Assembly (NCBI RefSeq): GCF_012911025.1
Contig: NZ_WUEI01000023.1
Span: 1-59,193 of the forward strand
Length of the DNA: 59,193 nt
Origin: Azoarcus sp. TTM-91
Lineage (GTDB): Bacteria; Pseudomonadota; Gammaproteobacteria; Burkholderiales; Rhodocyclaceae
Direction: 5' to 3'
Of this stretch, positions 15,269 through 22,703 are shown piece by piece. The notes under the pieces were generated by a model. It was not told the origin of the DNA. It saw only the letters and a list, made by a program, of their open reading frames with translations, and did not search any database. Position 1 is the first letter of the stretch. The number at the start of each line of letters is the position of its first letter. The translations under genes and the position numbers were made by a program.

Positions 15269-16396
15269 TCAGCTCAGATGCGTGGGAACGGCCAGATCGC
15301 CGGGCAGCAAGGGCTCGCCGGGGCGCTGGCCGCCGCGGAAAGCCTTCAGCTGCAGCACGTAGGTCAGCACCTGCGCCACCGCCTTGTAGAGCGGCGCCGG
15401 AATCTGCTGATGGACCTGGCTGGTGTTGTAGATGGCGCGCGCCAGCGGCGGCAGCGGAACGACCTCCACCCCGTGCTCGGCGGCCACCGTGCGGATGTAG
15501 AGCGCCATCTCGTCCACCCCCTTGGCGACGACGAAGGGCGCTTCGGCGCGGCGGTCGTCGTACTTCAGGGCGACGGCGTAGTGCTCCGGGTTCACGATGA
15601 CCACGTCTGCAGTGGGCACCGCCTTGCGCACGCTGCGGCGGGCCATCTGCATCTGCAGCTGGCGCACGCGCTGGCGCACTTCCGGCCGGCCCTCGCTGGT
15701 CTTGTGTTCTTCCTTGAGGTCGCGCTTGCTCATGCGCTGCTCGCGCAGGAACACCAGGCGCTGCACCGGCAGATCGATGAGGGCGAAGACGACGAAGACG
15801 GCGCACATGGCCATGATGCCGTTGCTCATCAGCCCCATGCCGTGGATCAGCGCCTGGTCCAGCGACTGCGACTGCAGGTGCAGGAAGGCCGCCATGCTGC
15901 TGCGGGTGACGTGGTAGAGCACCGTGGCGATGGTGGCCGCCTTCAGCGCGGTGGTGATCACCTCCACCACATGCTTGGGCTTGAACAGCCGCTTCGCATA
16001 GCCCAGCGGATTCAGCCGCTCCAGCTTGGGCTGCAGGTTCTTGGCGCTGAGCACCCAGCCGCCGGGGAATACCGAGGCCAGCGACACCAGCAGTGGAATC
16101 AGCGTCAGCGGCACCACCATCTTCAGCAGCAGGAGCAGCGCCGCGCTGAAGGCGTTGGACCAGACGTTGTCGATGGCGCTGCCGTCGCCGGAGAGGTCGG
16201 CGAAGCCCTGGCGCAGCAGCATGCGGAAATCCTCCAGCCAGCCGGGCGCCAGCAGCATCACCAGCTGCAGGCTGATGAGCAGGCCGACGGCGGTGGCCCA
16301 GTCGCGCGAGCGCGCCACCTGGCCCTGCTCGCGCGTCTTGCGCAGCTTCTGCGGCGTGGCCTTTTCCGTCTTCTCGCCGGTGGACTGATCGGCCAT
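15269..16396 (-). CDS. flhB: Flagellar export switch protein FlhB
   Basis: 375-residue inner-membrane protein that switches export from rod/hook to filament substrates by self-cleavage. The N-terminus reads GEKTEKATPQKLRKTREQGQ and is followed by four membrane segments. The cleavage site NPEH is present in VIVNPEHYAVAL near residue 270, so autoprocessing should be intact. The C-terminal tail is normal. It lies three bases from fliR and 13 from flhA. Confidence 0.97.
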   Translation of the reverse strand: MADQSTGEKTEKATPQKLRKTREQGQVARSRDWATAVGLLISLQLVMLLAPGWLEDFRMLLRQGFADLSGDGSAIDNVWSNAFSAALLLLLKMVVPLTLIPLLVSLASVFPGGWVLSAKNLQPKLERLNPLGYAKRLFKPKHVVEVITTALKAATIATVLYHVTRSSMAAFLHLQSQSLDQALIHGMGLMSNGIMAMCAVFVVFALIDLPVQRLVFLREQRMSKRDLKEEHKTSEGRPEVRQRVRQLQMQMARRSVRKAVPTADVVIVNPEHYAVALKYDDRRAEAPFVVAKGVDEMALYIRTVAAEHGVEVVPLPPLARAIYNTSQVHQQIPAPLYKAVAQVLTYVLQLKAFRGGQRPGEPLLPGDLAVPTHLS

Positions 16397-16399
16397 CGC

Positions 16400-17179
16400 T
16401 CAGCGCCCCATGCTGTAGGTGAGCATTTCCAGCACCCGCTCGGTCATGCGGATGTAATGCGCCGGAATGAAGCGCACCAGGTAGGCCAGCATGAACACGC
16501 CGAACACCACCACCATGGAGAAACCGAGGGAGAACAGGTTGAAGGCCGGCGCCACCCGGTTGAGGAAGCCGAAGCCCAGCTGCACCACGAAGGCGGAGAA
16601 CACGATGGGCACCGCCAGCAGCAGCGCGGCGGAGAACACCCAGGCCACCGCATGGGCCAGCGTCTCCAGCGGCTGGCCGATGAAGGCCGCCAGCCCGCCG
16701 CCCACCGGCCAGGCCTGGAAGCTGGCGCCGAGCACGCCGGTGAGCACCAGGTGGCCGTCGATGGAGAAGAACACCAGCGCCACCAGGATGTAGAGCAGGG
16801 TGGAGACGACGTCGGACGAGGTGCCGTTCATCGGGTCGTTCATCAGCGCCATCGCCAGGCCCATCTGCGAGGCGATGAGGTAGCCCAGCACCATGACGAT
16901 GGCGACGGTGAGATGGAAGGCGAGGCCGAGCGCGAAGCCGATCAGCGCCTGCTCGGCGGTGGCCACCACCGCCGCCAGGGAGATGGGCTCCAGCCCCACC
17001 GGCGCCTGCACCGCCGGCAGCAGCACCACCGCGAGCACCAGCGACAGCAGCACGCGCACGCTGATGGGCACCATGTTCTCGCCTATCATCGGCGCCGCGC
17101 TGAGCAGCGCCAGCGTGCGGCAGAAGGGCCACCACAGCGCGCCCAGCGCCTGCACCATCTGCCCCATCACCAGTTCCAT
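16400..17179 (-). CDS. fliR: Flagellar export gate protein FliR
   Basis: 259-residue integral membrane protein with about six hydrophobic segments. It is part of the FliP-FliQ-FliR export channel. Recognisable features are [20 protein letters not shown] near residue 30-50, GLEPISLA near 62, and [13 protein letters not shown] near 105-117. Fourteen bases separate it from fliQ and three from flhB. Length is normal for the family. Confidence 0.95.
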   Translation of the reverse strand: MELVMGQMVQALGALWWPFCRTLALLSAAPMIGENMVPISVRVLLSLVLAVVLLPAVQAPVGLEPISLAAVVATAEQALIGFALGLAFHLTVAIVMVLGYLIASQMGLAMALMNDPMNGTSSDVVSTLLYILVALVFFSIDGHLVLTGVLGASFQAWPVGGGLAAFIGQPLETLAHAVAWVFSAALLLAVPIVFSAFVVQLGFGFLNRVAPAFNLFSLGFSMVVVFGVFMLAYLVRFIPAHYIRMTERVLEMLTYSMGR

Positions 17180-17193
17180 CGCCGCCCCGGCGC

Positions 17194-17466
17194 CTAGCCG
17201 ACCAGCAGCGCCGCGCGCTGGAACACCGACACGCAGAAATCCATCAGCGCGCCGGTGAGCCAGTGCCCCATCAGCATGATGGCGAGCAGGGTGACCAGCA
17301 GGCGCGGCAGGAAGCTCATCGTCTGCTCGTTGATCTGGGTGGCGGCCTGGAACAGCGCCACCAGCAGGCCGACGATGAGGCCGGGGCCGATCAGCAGCAG
17401 CACCATCAGCATGACCAGCCGCAGGCTCTCGCCGACGAGGTCGGTGGCGATGTCGGGCGTCAGCAC
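17194..17466 (-). CDS. fliQ: Flagellar export gate protein FliQ
   Basis: 90-residue hydrophobic protein with two membrane segments. The conserved loop FQAATQINEQTMSFLPRL lies between them. It forms the FliPQR export pore in several copies. Start at 17466, 19 bases after the fliP stop. Confidence 0.96.
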   Translation of the reverse strand: MLTPDIATDLVGESLRLVMLMVLLLIGPGLIVGLLVALFQAATQINEQTMSFLPRLLVTLLAIMLMGHWLTGALMDFCVSVFQRAALLVG

Positions 17467-17485
17467 GGGCGGCCTCCGGCGCGCA

Positions 17486-18325
17486 TCAGGACACCATCCT
17501 CACGCTGGTCACCAGCGTGTTCACCGTCAGCGTCCAGCCATCCACCAGCACGAACAGCAGCAGCTTGAGCGGCAGCGAGATGACCAGGGGCGACAGCATC
17601 ATCATGCCCATCGCCATCAGCACCGAGGACACCACCAGGTCGATGACGAGGAAGGGGATGAACAGCATGCAGCCGATCTGGAAGGCGGTCTTCAGCTCGC
17701 TCAGCACGAAGGCGGCGAGCTTGACGGTGAAGGCGTGGTCCGCCGGGTCGGCCACCTCGCCTTCGCCTGCCAGGTGGGAGATCTGCGCCAGCGCGCTCTT
17801 GCTCGTCTGCGCCAGCATGAAGCGGGACAGCGGCGCCTCGGCGATCTTCAGCGCTTCCTGCAGGCCGATGCGGTCTTCGTCATAGGGCATGAAAGCGTTC
17901 AGCCAGACGTGCTCGCCGATGGGCCGCATCACCAGCAGGGTGAGGATGAGGGCGACGCCGGTGATGATGCGGTTGGGCAGGCCCTGCTGCAGGCCCAGCG
18001 CCTGCCGCAGCAGCGACAGCACGATGACGAAGCGGGCGAAGCTGGTCATCATCAGCGCCAGCACCGGCAGCAGCCCGAGCAGCGTCATCAGGATGAGGAC
18101 CTGGGTCTTCACCGTGAAATCGGTGGTATTGCCCTGGGTCGTGGTGCCGATGATGGGCACCGACGCGGCCGCGGCGAGCTGCGGCAGCAGCGCCAGGCCC
18201 AGCGCCGCCGCGCAGGCGAACAGCGCCGGCAGGCGGGAAGGGCGGCCGGCGGCCGCGGGTGAAGGCGCCGGCGCCTGCGCCAGGGCCAGCCCTGGCGCCA
18301 CGCCGGCGGGCGGGCGCTGCGTCAT
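17486..18325 (-). CDS. fliP: Flagellar export gate protein FliP
   Basis: 279-residue core of the export pore. A signal-like hydrophobic N-terminus precedes TDFTVKTQVLILMTLLGLLPVLALMMTSFAR-type sequence, followed by LRQALGLQQGLPNRIITG and a C-terminal membrane pair with IPFLVIDLVVSSVLMAMGMM. It overlaps fliN by ATGA. No fliO gene is found next to it, which is usual in lateral clusters. Confidence 0.96.
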   Translation of the reverse strand: MTQRPPAGVAPGLALAQAPAPSPAAAGRPSRLPALFACAAALGLALLPQLAAAASVPIIGTTTQGNTTDFTVKTQVLILMTLLGLLPVLALMMTSFARFVIVLSLLRQALGLQQGLPNRIITGVALILTLLVMRPIGEHVWLNAFMPYDEDRIGLQEALKIAEAPLSRFMLAQTSKSALAQISHLAGEGEVADPADHAFTVKLAAFVLSELKTAFQIGCMLFIPFLVIDLVVSSVLMAMGMMMLSPLVISLPLKLLLFVLVDGWTLTVNTLVTSVRMVS

Positions 18326-18693
18326 GGGGCGAGCGTGCCCAGGTCGAGATCGGTGAGTTCCACCACCTTGAGACCGTAGTTCTCGCCCGCCACCACCACC
18401 TCGGCGCGGCCTATCGGCGTGCCGTTCACCTTGATCACCAGCGGCTCGCCGGCGATGGTGTCCAGCTCCAGCACGCTGTCCTGGCCCAGCTCCATCAGAT
18501 CCTGCAGCGACACGCGGGCGGCGCCGACTTCGAGCGTCACCGTCACCGGGATCTTGCGCATCATCTGCGACATGTCGCGCCGCGGGCGGGCCGGCGCGGG
18601 CTCCGGGCGGAGCTCCGCCCCGGCCCCCGCCTCGGCCTCGTCGCCGAAGTCTTCCAGCAGCTTGTCCATCTCGACGTTGTCGGTGAGTTCCAT
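18322..18693 (-). CDS. fliN: Flagellar switch protein FliN
   Basis: 123-residue C-ring protein with a single SpoA/FliN domain: IPVTVTLEVGAARVSLQDLMELGQDSVLELD and GEPLVIKVNGTPIGRAEVVV. The acidic/Pro-rich N-terminus resembles other FliN proteins. The ATG at 18693 was preferred over 18708 because GGAG lies eight bases upstream and the latter would overlap fliM. It forms the lower C-ring with FliM and helps dock the ATPase complex. Confidence 0.95.
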   Translation of the reverse strand: MELTDNVEMDKLLEDFGDEAEAGAGAELRPEPAPARPRRDMSQMMRKIPVTVTLEVGAARVSLQDLMELGQDSVLELDTIAGEPLVIKVNGTPIGRAEVVVAGENYGLKVVELTDLDLGTLAP

Positions 18694-18697
18694 GTGA

Positions 18698-19555
18698 TTA
18701 CTCCACATCTTCGAAAGAGGTCAGGCAGAGCTTGCCCTTGTGTTCCGCCACCGCGGCGCGGAACAGCAGGGAGTTGCCGATGAGGACTTCGGTGGGGCCC
18801 AGCTGCATCGGAATCACGTCGCCCACCCGGGCATCCAGCAACGCGCCCAGCGGCAACTCCTTTTCCAGCAGGCGCGCCACCAGCACCAGCGGCAGGCGGG
18901 CAGCCAGCGGCTTGGGCGGAAGCTTGCCGGGCCGGGTGCGCTCGGCGGCGGGGGCGACGCCGCGCAGGATGCGGCTCATCCAGGCCTCGTCCAGGGCGAA
19001 CAGCAACTCGCCGGAGATGCCGTGGCCGGGCTCGACCAGCTCGGCGCGCAGCAGCCAGGTGCGCTCCACCGGCGGAGTCAGCGGGATCTCCGCCGGCTCG
19101 CCGCTTTCCGCGCTCCAGGTGGTGTCCGCGCCCGGCAGCAGGGCCACCCGCTGCGCCAGCGTGGCGACGAACTGCTTGCCCAGCAAGCCGCACAGCCGTT
19201 CCTCGGTCGCCGTCTCCGGCTGGGGCTCGCCATCGGCCTCCGGCACGCTGGCCGCGCCGTAACGGTAAGCAAGGATGCTGAGCAGCAGCCGCCGGTCCAT
19301 CGAGAAGGCGACGCGGCCGGCGCCATGGTCGAACACCCGCCAGCGCCGTGCCGGCAGGGCGGGCGTCTGCGCCAGCTGAACCTTGCCGACCTGGAAGCTC
19401 GCGCGGTAGCGGCGGTTGAGCCGGGTTCGCAGCAACTCGGCGAGGTCGTCCCGCAACAGCGCGGTGAACTTGTCCAGCAAGTGCACCGGCCGCCCCAGGC
19501 AGCACGGGTCCAGTACCGGATAGTGATCGGAGGCGGTGGGAGGCGTGGTGTTCAT
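18698..19555 (-). CDS. fliM: Divergent flagellar switch protein FliM (lateral LfiM-like)
   Basis: 285-residue C-ring protein. The middle domain (about 40-180) is only distantly FliM-like. The C-terminal SpoA domain is clear (LGALLDARVGDVIPMQLGPTEVLIGNSLLFRAAVAEHKGKLCLT). The N-terminal CheY-binding peptide normally seen in FliM (EIDALL type) is absent; the protein begins MNTTPPTASDHYPVLDP. It is therefore unlikely to respond directly to CheY-P in the usual way, as reported for some lateral motors. Start at 19555 has a weak ribosome site; an in-frame Met at 19618 is possible. First gene of the leftward operon. Confidence 0.85.
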   Translation of the reverse strand: MNTTPPTASDHYPVLDPCCLGRPVHLLDKFTALLRDDLAELLRTRLNRRYRASFQVGKVQLAQTPALPARRWRVFDHGAGRVAFSMDRRLLLSILAYRYGAASVPEADGEPQPETATEERLCGLLGKQFVATLAQRVALLPGADTTWSAESGEPAEIPLTPPVERTWLLRAELVEPGHGISGELLFALDEAWMSRILRGVAPAAERTRPGKLPPKPLAARLPLVLVARLLEKELPLGALLDARVGDVIPMQLGPTEVLIGNSLLFRAAVAEHKGKLCLTSFEDVE

Positions 19556-19908
19556 GCTCGTCGGTAATGACCTGCCGTTTTGGACCTGCCGTTGACGGGG
19601 CGTCTCGCGCGATTCCACGAAATGCGGCGGAGCGATACTTGGGCGTTCGGTTGGAGTTCGGATCCGATTCGGCGCGATTCTATACGCACGAATTCGGATT
19701 TGGATCGAATTTCAATAACGGAAAATTAAATATAATGCGTGTTCTGGAAAAATAGGACGAAATTGAAGAAGAAGCGGTAGATTAAAAAGGCGGGGTGCGG
19801 AAGTTGACAATTTTATGAACCCGCTTGGTGCTGTTCTTTATTTTCGTGATTCAAATTGGTGCGTCATGGTGCGCTGCGAAAAAAATGCAAAAAAACTCGT
19901 CCATCTGC

Positions 19909-19936
19909 TTGACGGGATGTGTAAGCGTCATGTAAC
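19909..19936 (+). promoter_or_regulatory. Candidate sigma-70 promoter for the riboswitch transcript
   Basis: TTGACG (19909-19914) and TGTAAC (19931-19936) with a 16-base spacer, preceded by A-tracts. The predicted start near 19943 falls just before the riboswitch. The -10 match is only partial. Confidence 0.45.
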
Positions 19937-19940
19937 TTGA

Positions 19941-20047
19941 AGATACAACTAGGGCACACCCGCACGAAAGGCGGGGTCGCAAAGCTTCCGGTCTAACACC
20001 CTTCCGCGGCATGCGGGCGGGTCAAGATAGCGGGGTTGCCGGACTTG
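19941..20047 (+). promoter_or_regulatory. Cyclic di-GMP-I (GEMM) riboswitch upstream of the fliE operon
   Basis: The core at 19951-20040 follows the GEMM/Vc2 pattern block by block: AGGGCACACC, a P2 stem closed by the CGAAAG GNRA loop, GGGTCGCAAAGCTTCCGG, TCTAA, a variable P3 arm with the tetraloop-receptor side, and GGTCAAGATAGCGGGGTTGCCGG. The Vc2 equivalents are GGGCAAACC, CGAAAG, GGGACGCAAAGCC, CCUAA and GUAGGUAGCGGGGUUACC. The family binds cyclic di-GMP at the three-way junction between P2 and P3. It is oriented toward fliE, 560 bases downstream, so it probably controls the basal-body/sigma/motor operon. Whether it turns expression on or off cannot be read with certainty. Confidence 0.9.
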
Positions 20048-20080
20048 AGCCACCGTCTTGGCTTGCTTCAAATCCTTTTT
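20045..20080 (+). terminator. Terminator-like hairpin overlapping the riboswitch 3' edge
   Basis: AGCCA (20048-20052) pairs with TGGCT (20059-20063); outer TTG/CAA can extend it; five T follow at 20076-20080. Its left arm overlaps the bases expected to close riboswitch stem P1, the usual layout of an expression platform. The stem is short. Confidence 0.45.
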
Positions 20081-20197
20081 AAATCAAGGGTTTGATGGTG
20101 TTCAAGTCTGTCATTCCGCCGTTCTGGCGAAGCTGAGGCCTCTCCGCGTGCGTGTGCTCCCCGATGGGATCGCAGAGCTCACGACAAGGAAAGCGTC

Positions 20198-20221
20198 ATG
20201 AAACCACCCGGATACACTTGA
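20198..20221 (+). CDS. Possible seven-residue leader peptide
   Basis: AAGGAAAG, four bases, then ATG and six sense codons (MKPPGYT) before TGA. The ribosome site is good for a stretch with no other gene. A 7-bp hairpin follows 33 bases later. It contains two consecutive Pro codons, which can slow ribosomes. It may be chance; no comparative data are available. Confidence 0.2.
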   Translation: MKPPGYT

Positions 20222-20253
20222 TGTTCGCATCGATGCTGCGCTGACTTCGCGCG

Positions 20254-20286
20254 GCAGGGCTAATGCCGTCCGGTTTATTGCCCTGC
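20254..20286. repeat. Inverted repeat in the fliE leader
   Basis: GCAGGGC (20254-20260) pairs with GCCCTGC (20280-20286), with TAAT/TTATT able to lengthen the stem by a bulged pairing. A T-rich tract (ATTTTTATT) lies 14 bases further on. Confidence 0.5.
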
Positions 20287-20479
20287 GGTCAATTCACTGT
20301 ATTTTTATTGCGATCCGAATCGCGGATGTTGCACGGAATGAATATTCCGCGCAGGGGGATTTCTCGCGCTTCAATTTTTTGCACGATGCGCGATTGACGT
20401 TTTCTGAATGGAATTGAATTGCAGATTTGCTTTTCTAACGATTCTCTAACATTGCTTCGATATATCTCCCGATTCACTT

Positions 20480-20499
20480 CGTGACCCAATATAGTCACG
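20480..20499. promoter_or_regulatory. Candidate operator palindrome upstream of fliE
   Basis: CGTGAC-CCAATATA-GTCACG, perfect six-base arms with an AT-rich eight-base centre, 110 bases before the fliE start. It fits a dimeric transcription factor site. The spacing does not match the CRP consensus (TGTGA-N6-TCACA). Confidence 0.35.
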
Positions 20500-20522
20500 C
20501 CCTCGATTGATGCCTTCGGTAT

Positions 20523-20560
20523 AAGGCGACCATCCGCGGATTTTCTTAAACGCCTTTTTT
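20523..20560 (+). terminator. Terminator-like hairpin just before fliE
   Basis: AAGGCG (20523-20528) pairs with CGCCTT (20551-20556), with a CCGCGG palindrome in the loop and a six-T run to 20560, about 49 bases before the fliE ATG. It could attenuate read-through from the leader into fliE. Confidence 0.4.
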
Positions 20561-20608
20561 GATTTGTTTGCCGCCGGGGTTTTCATTACGGCGCTACAGG
20601 AGAGATCA

Positions 20609-20962
20609 ATGCAGTTGGGACTGGATGCGGTACTCCGCGCCGAGGCCGCCCGGATGGGGGCCGACGCTGCCGGCATCGCCGGTGGGCTTGCCCTGCCGGT
20701 GCTCAAGCCCACCCTGCCGGCCGGCTTCGGCTCGGCTTCCGAAGTGAACTTCGCCGACGTGATGTGGCAGGCGGTGCGCGGGGTGGACGATCAGTCCCGC
20801 ACCGCCGGCGAGCGTGCCGAGGCGGTGGACAGCGGCGCCAGCGACGATCTCGTCGGCGCCATGTTGTCCAGCCAGGAGGCCAGCTTGTCCTTCTCCATGC
20901 TGATGCAGGTGCGCAACAAGGTGGTGGGCGCGGTGGACGAGCTCATCAAGCTGCAGCTTTGA
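20609..20962 (+). CDS. fliE: Flagellar hook-basal body adaptor FliE
   Basis: 117-residue protein linking the MS ring to the rod. The C-terminal half is conserved: VNFADVMWQAVRGVDDQSRTAGERAEAVDSG, then LSFSMLMQVRNKVVGAVDELIKLQL. AGGAG precedes the ATG at 20609. First gene of an operon that continues without a clear break to the muramidase gene ending at 34040. Confidence 0.95.
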   Translation: MQLGLDAVLRAEAARMGADAAGIAGGLALPVLKPTLPAGFGSASEVNFADVMWQAVRGVDDQSRTAGERAEAVDSGASDDLVGAMLSSQEASLSFSMLMQVRNKVVGAVDELIKLQL

Positions 20963-20987
20963 CTCCACTACACCTGGACAAGCGACC

Positions 20988-22703
20988 GTGATTGCCTCCC
21001 TCAAACCCGTACTCTCCCGGCTCAGGCCGGCCGGCGCCGTGCCGGTGCTGTCGCCCGCGCTGCTGCGCAGCCTGGTGCCGCTGGTGGCGCTGGCGGTGGG
21101 CGTGACCGCGCTGGTGCTGATGTTCATGTGGCGCGACCAGTCCAGCTACAAGCCGGTGTTCGGCCACGGCGAAAAGGTCGCGGTGGCCGACATGATGGCG
21201 GTGCTGGATGCCGCCAGCGTGGCCTACCGCCTGCATCCCGAGACCGGCCAGGTGCTGGTGCCGGAAGACCGCCTCGGCGAAGTGCGCATGATGCTCGCCG
21301 GCAAGGGCGTGACCGCCCAGCTGCCCGCCGGCCTGGAACTGATGGACCGCAACGATCCGCTGGGCGTCAGCCAGTTCGTACAGGACGTGCGCTTCCGCCG
21401 CGGCCTGGAGGGCGAACTGGCGCAGAGCATCGCCACGCTGGACGCGGTGTCCGCCGCGCGGGTGCACCTGTCCATCGCCAAATCCTCCTCCTTCGTCGTC
21501 AGCGACGGCAGCAAGAGTTCCGCTTCGGTGGTGGTCACGCTGAAGCCGGGGCGGCAACTGGCGGCGGAGCAGATCGCCGCCATCATCAAGCTGGTGGCCG
21601 ACAGCGCCACCGGGCTGGACCCGCAGCGCGTCAGCCTGGTGGACCAGAGCGGCCGGCTGCTGTCCGCCCAGGTGGACCTCAGCGATGGCTTCGATCCCAG
21701 CCAGGGCAGCGAGGCCGCGCGCCGCTTCCAGGACGAGACCCGCCGCGGCGTGCGTGACCTGCTGGCGCCGGTGCTGGGCGAGGACAACTACCGCGTCAGC
21801 GTCACCGCCGAGGTGGACAACGACCGCGTGCAGGAAACCCACGAGCGCTATGGCGATACGCCGCGCATCACCAATGAGGCGATGCGCGAGGAAAGCGGCC
21901 GCGACCCGCTGGCGGTCGGCGTGCCCGGCTCGCTCAGCAACCGGCCGGTGGCGGTGCAGGGCAACCCGCCGCAGAACCAGAACGGCCAGGTCGGCGGCGC
22001 GCAGGATGCCAGCACCGCGCAGAAGAACGCCACCACCCGCCAGTACGCCTACGACCGCAGCATCACCCAGATCCAGCGCAGCCGCGGCCGGCTGGAGAAG
22101 CTGAACGTGGCGGTGGTGCTCAATGCCGCGGCGGCGCCGGGCGGGGCCGGCTGGACGCAGGAATCCCTGGCCGACGTGGAGCGTCTGCTGCGCAGCGGCC
22201 TCGGCATCAACGCCCAGCGCGGCGACACCCTGGCGGTGTCGGCGATGGCCTTCCCGGCGGCACCGGAAGCGCTGCCCTGGTGGCAGGAGCGCGACAACGT
22301 CATCGACGCCACCAACTACGCGATGTACGCGCTGGCGGCGCTGCTGGCCTTCTTCCTCGTCGTCCGCCCGCTGCTGCGGTTGGCGCAGCAGCGCTGGGCG
22401 CCACCGATCAACACGCTGCCCGAAGTCGACGTGACGCCGGAACCGGCCGCGCTGGCCGCGCCCGAAGGCGCAGCGGCAGCCGCCCTGGCCGGCAGCACCG
22501 CCATTCCGCTGGCAGGGCCGGCCGGTGCCGGTGGCATGCCGGTGCGGCCACTGCTGGAGGACTACGACCTGCCGCCGCCGGGGTCGCCGGTGGATGTGAT
22601 GGTCGATCACCTGAAGGTGCTCGCCGGCAAGGAGCCGGAGCGCGTCGCCGAAGTCGTCAAACAATGGGTGCAGAATCATGGCCGATCCGAACAAGCCGGG
22701 TGA
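20988..22703 (+). CDS. fliF: Flagellar MS-ring protein FliF
   Basis: 571-residue inner-membrane ring protein. It has an N-terminal membrane segment (LVPLVALAVGVTALVLMFMW, about 30-49), YscJ/FliF ring-building motifs (LVPEDRLGEVRMMLAGKG, NDPLGVSQFVQDVRFRRGLEGELA-type region, VVVTLKPGR), and a second membrane segment near 447-468. The FliG-binding tail ends VVKQWVQNHGRSEQAG. The start codon is GTG at 20988. It overlaps fliG by 26 bases. Confidence 0.96.
   Translation: MIASLKPVLSRLRPAGAVPVLSPALLRSLVPLVALAVGVTALVLMFMWRDQSSYKPVFGHGEKVAVADMMAVLDAASVAYRLHPETGQVLVPEDRLGEVRMMLAGKGVTAQLPAGLELMDRNDPLGVSQFVQDVRFRRGLEGELAQSIATLDAVSAARVHLSIAKSSSFVVSDGSKSSASVVVTLKPGRQLAAEQIAAIIKLVADSATGLDPQRVSLVDQSGRLLSAQVDLSDGFDPSQGSEAARRFQDETRRGVRDLLAPVLGEDNYRVSVTAEVDNDRVQETHERYGDTPRITNEAMREESGRDPLAVGVPGSLSNRPVAVQGNPPQNQNGQVGGAQDASTAQKNATTRQYAYDRSITQIQRSRGRLEKLNVAVVLNAAAAPGGAGWTQESLADVERLLRSGLGINAQRGDTLAVSAMAFPAAPEALPWWQERDNVIDATNYAMYALAALLAFFLVVRPLLRLAQQRWAPPINTLPEVDVTPEPAALAAPEGAAAAALAGSTAIPLAGPAGAGGMPVRPLLEDYDLPPPGSPVDVMVDHLKVLAGKEPERVAEVVKQWVQNHGRSEQAG

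Larger units (their letters stand above)
19556..20608. other. AT-rich regulatory region between divergent flagellar operons
   Basis: 1053 bases with clearly lower GC than the flanking genes and no convincing protein gene. It holds, left to right, a presumed leftward promoter zone for fliM, a sigma-70-like promoter, a cyclic di-GMP-I riboswitch, a terminator-like hairpin, a possible seven-codon leader peptide, two inverted repeats and a second terminator-like hairpin just before fliE. In Flag-2/Laf clusters the lafK activator gene lies at this position; it is missing here. Confidence 0.8.

Noticed and set aside
13231..15600. Long open frame (789 codons) antisense to flhA
   Set aside because: It is the GC-driven shadow of flhA, with His/Gln/Arg/Asp-rich composition and no domains. 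The same applies to 15278-17197 antisense to flhB/fliR and other long antisense frames over fliF, motB and flgG.
19567..19755. 62-codon plus-strand frame upstream of the riboswitch
   Set aside because: No ribosome site, starts inside the fliM leader and has no recognisable features.
20122..20140. Sigma-54-like GG-N10-GC pair (TGGCGAAGCTGAGGCC)
   Set aside because: The -12 part does not match TTGC, and GC-rich DNA yields such pairs by chance.
20125..20215. Possible second GEMM aptamer (GGGATCGCAGAGCTC resembles GGGACGCAAAGCC)
   Set aside because: The other blocks (GGGCAAACC, GNRA-closed P2, GGGGTTGCC) are not found in the right order.
20289..20498. 69-codon minus-strand frame in the AT-rich leader
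   Set aside because: GTG start, no family resemblance, and it overlaps the inverted repeats and terminator-like stems. It probably reflects low GC.
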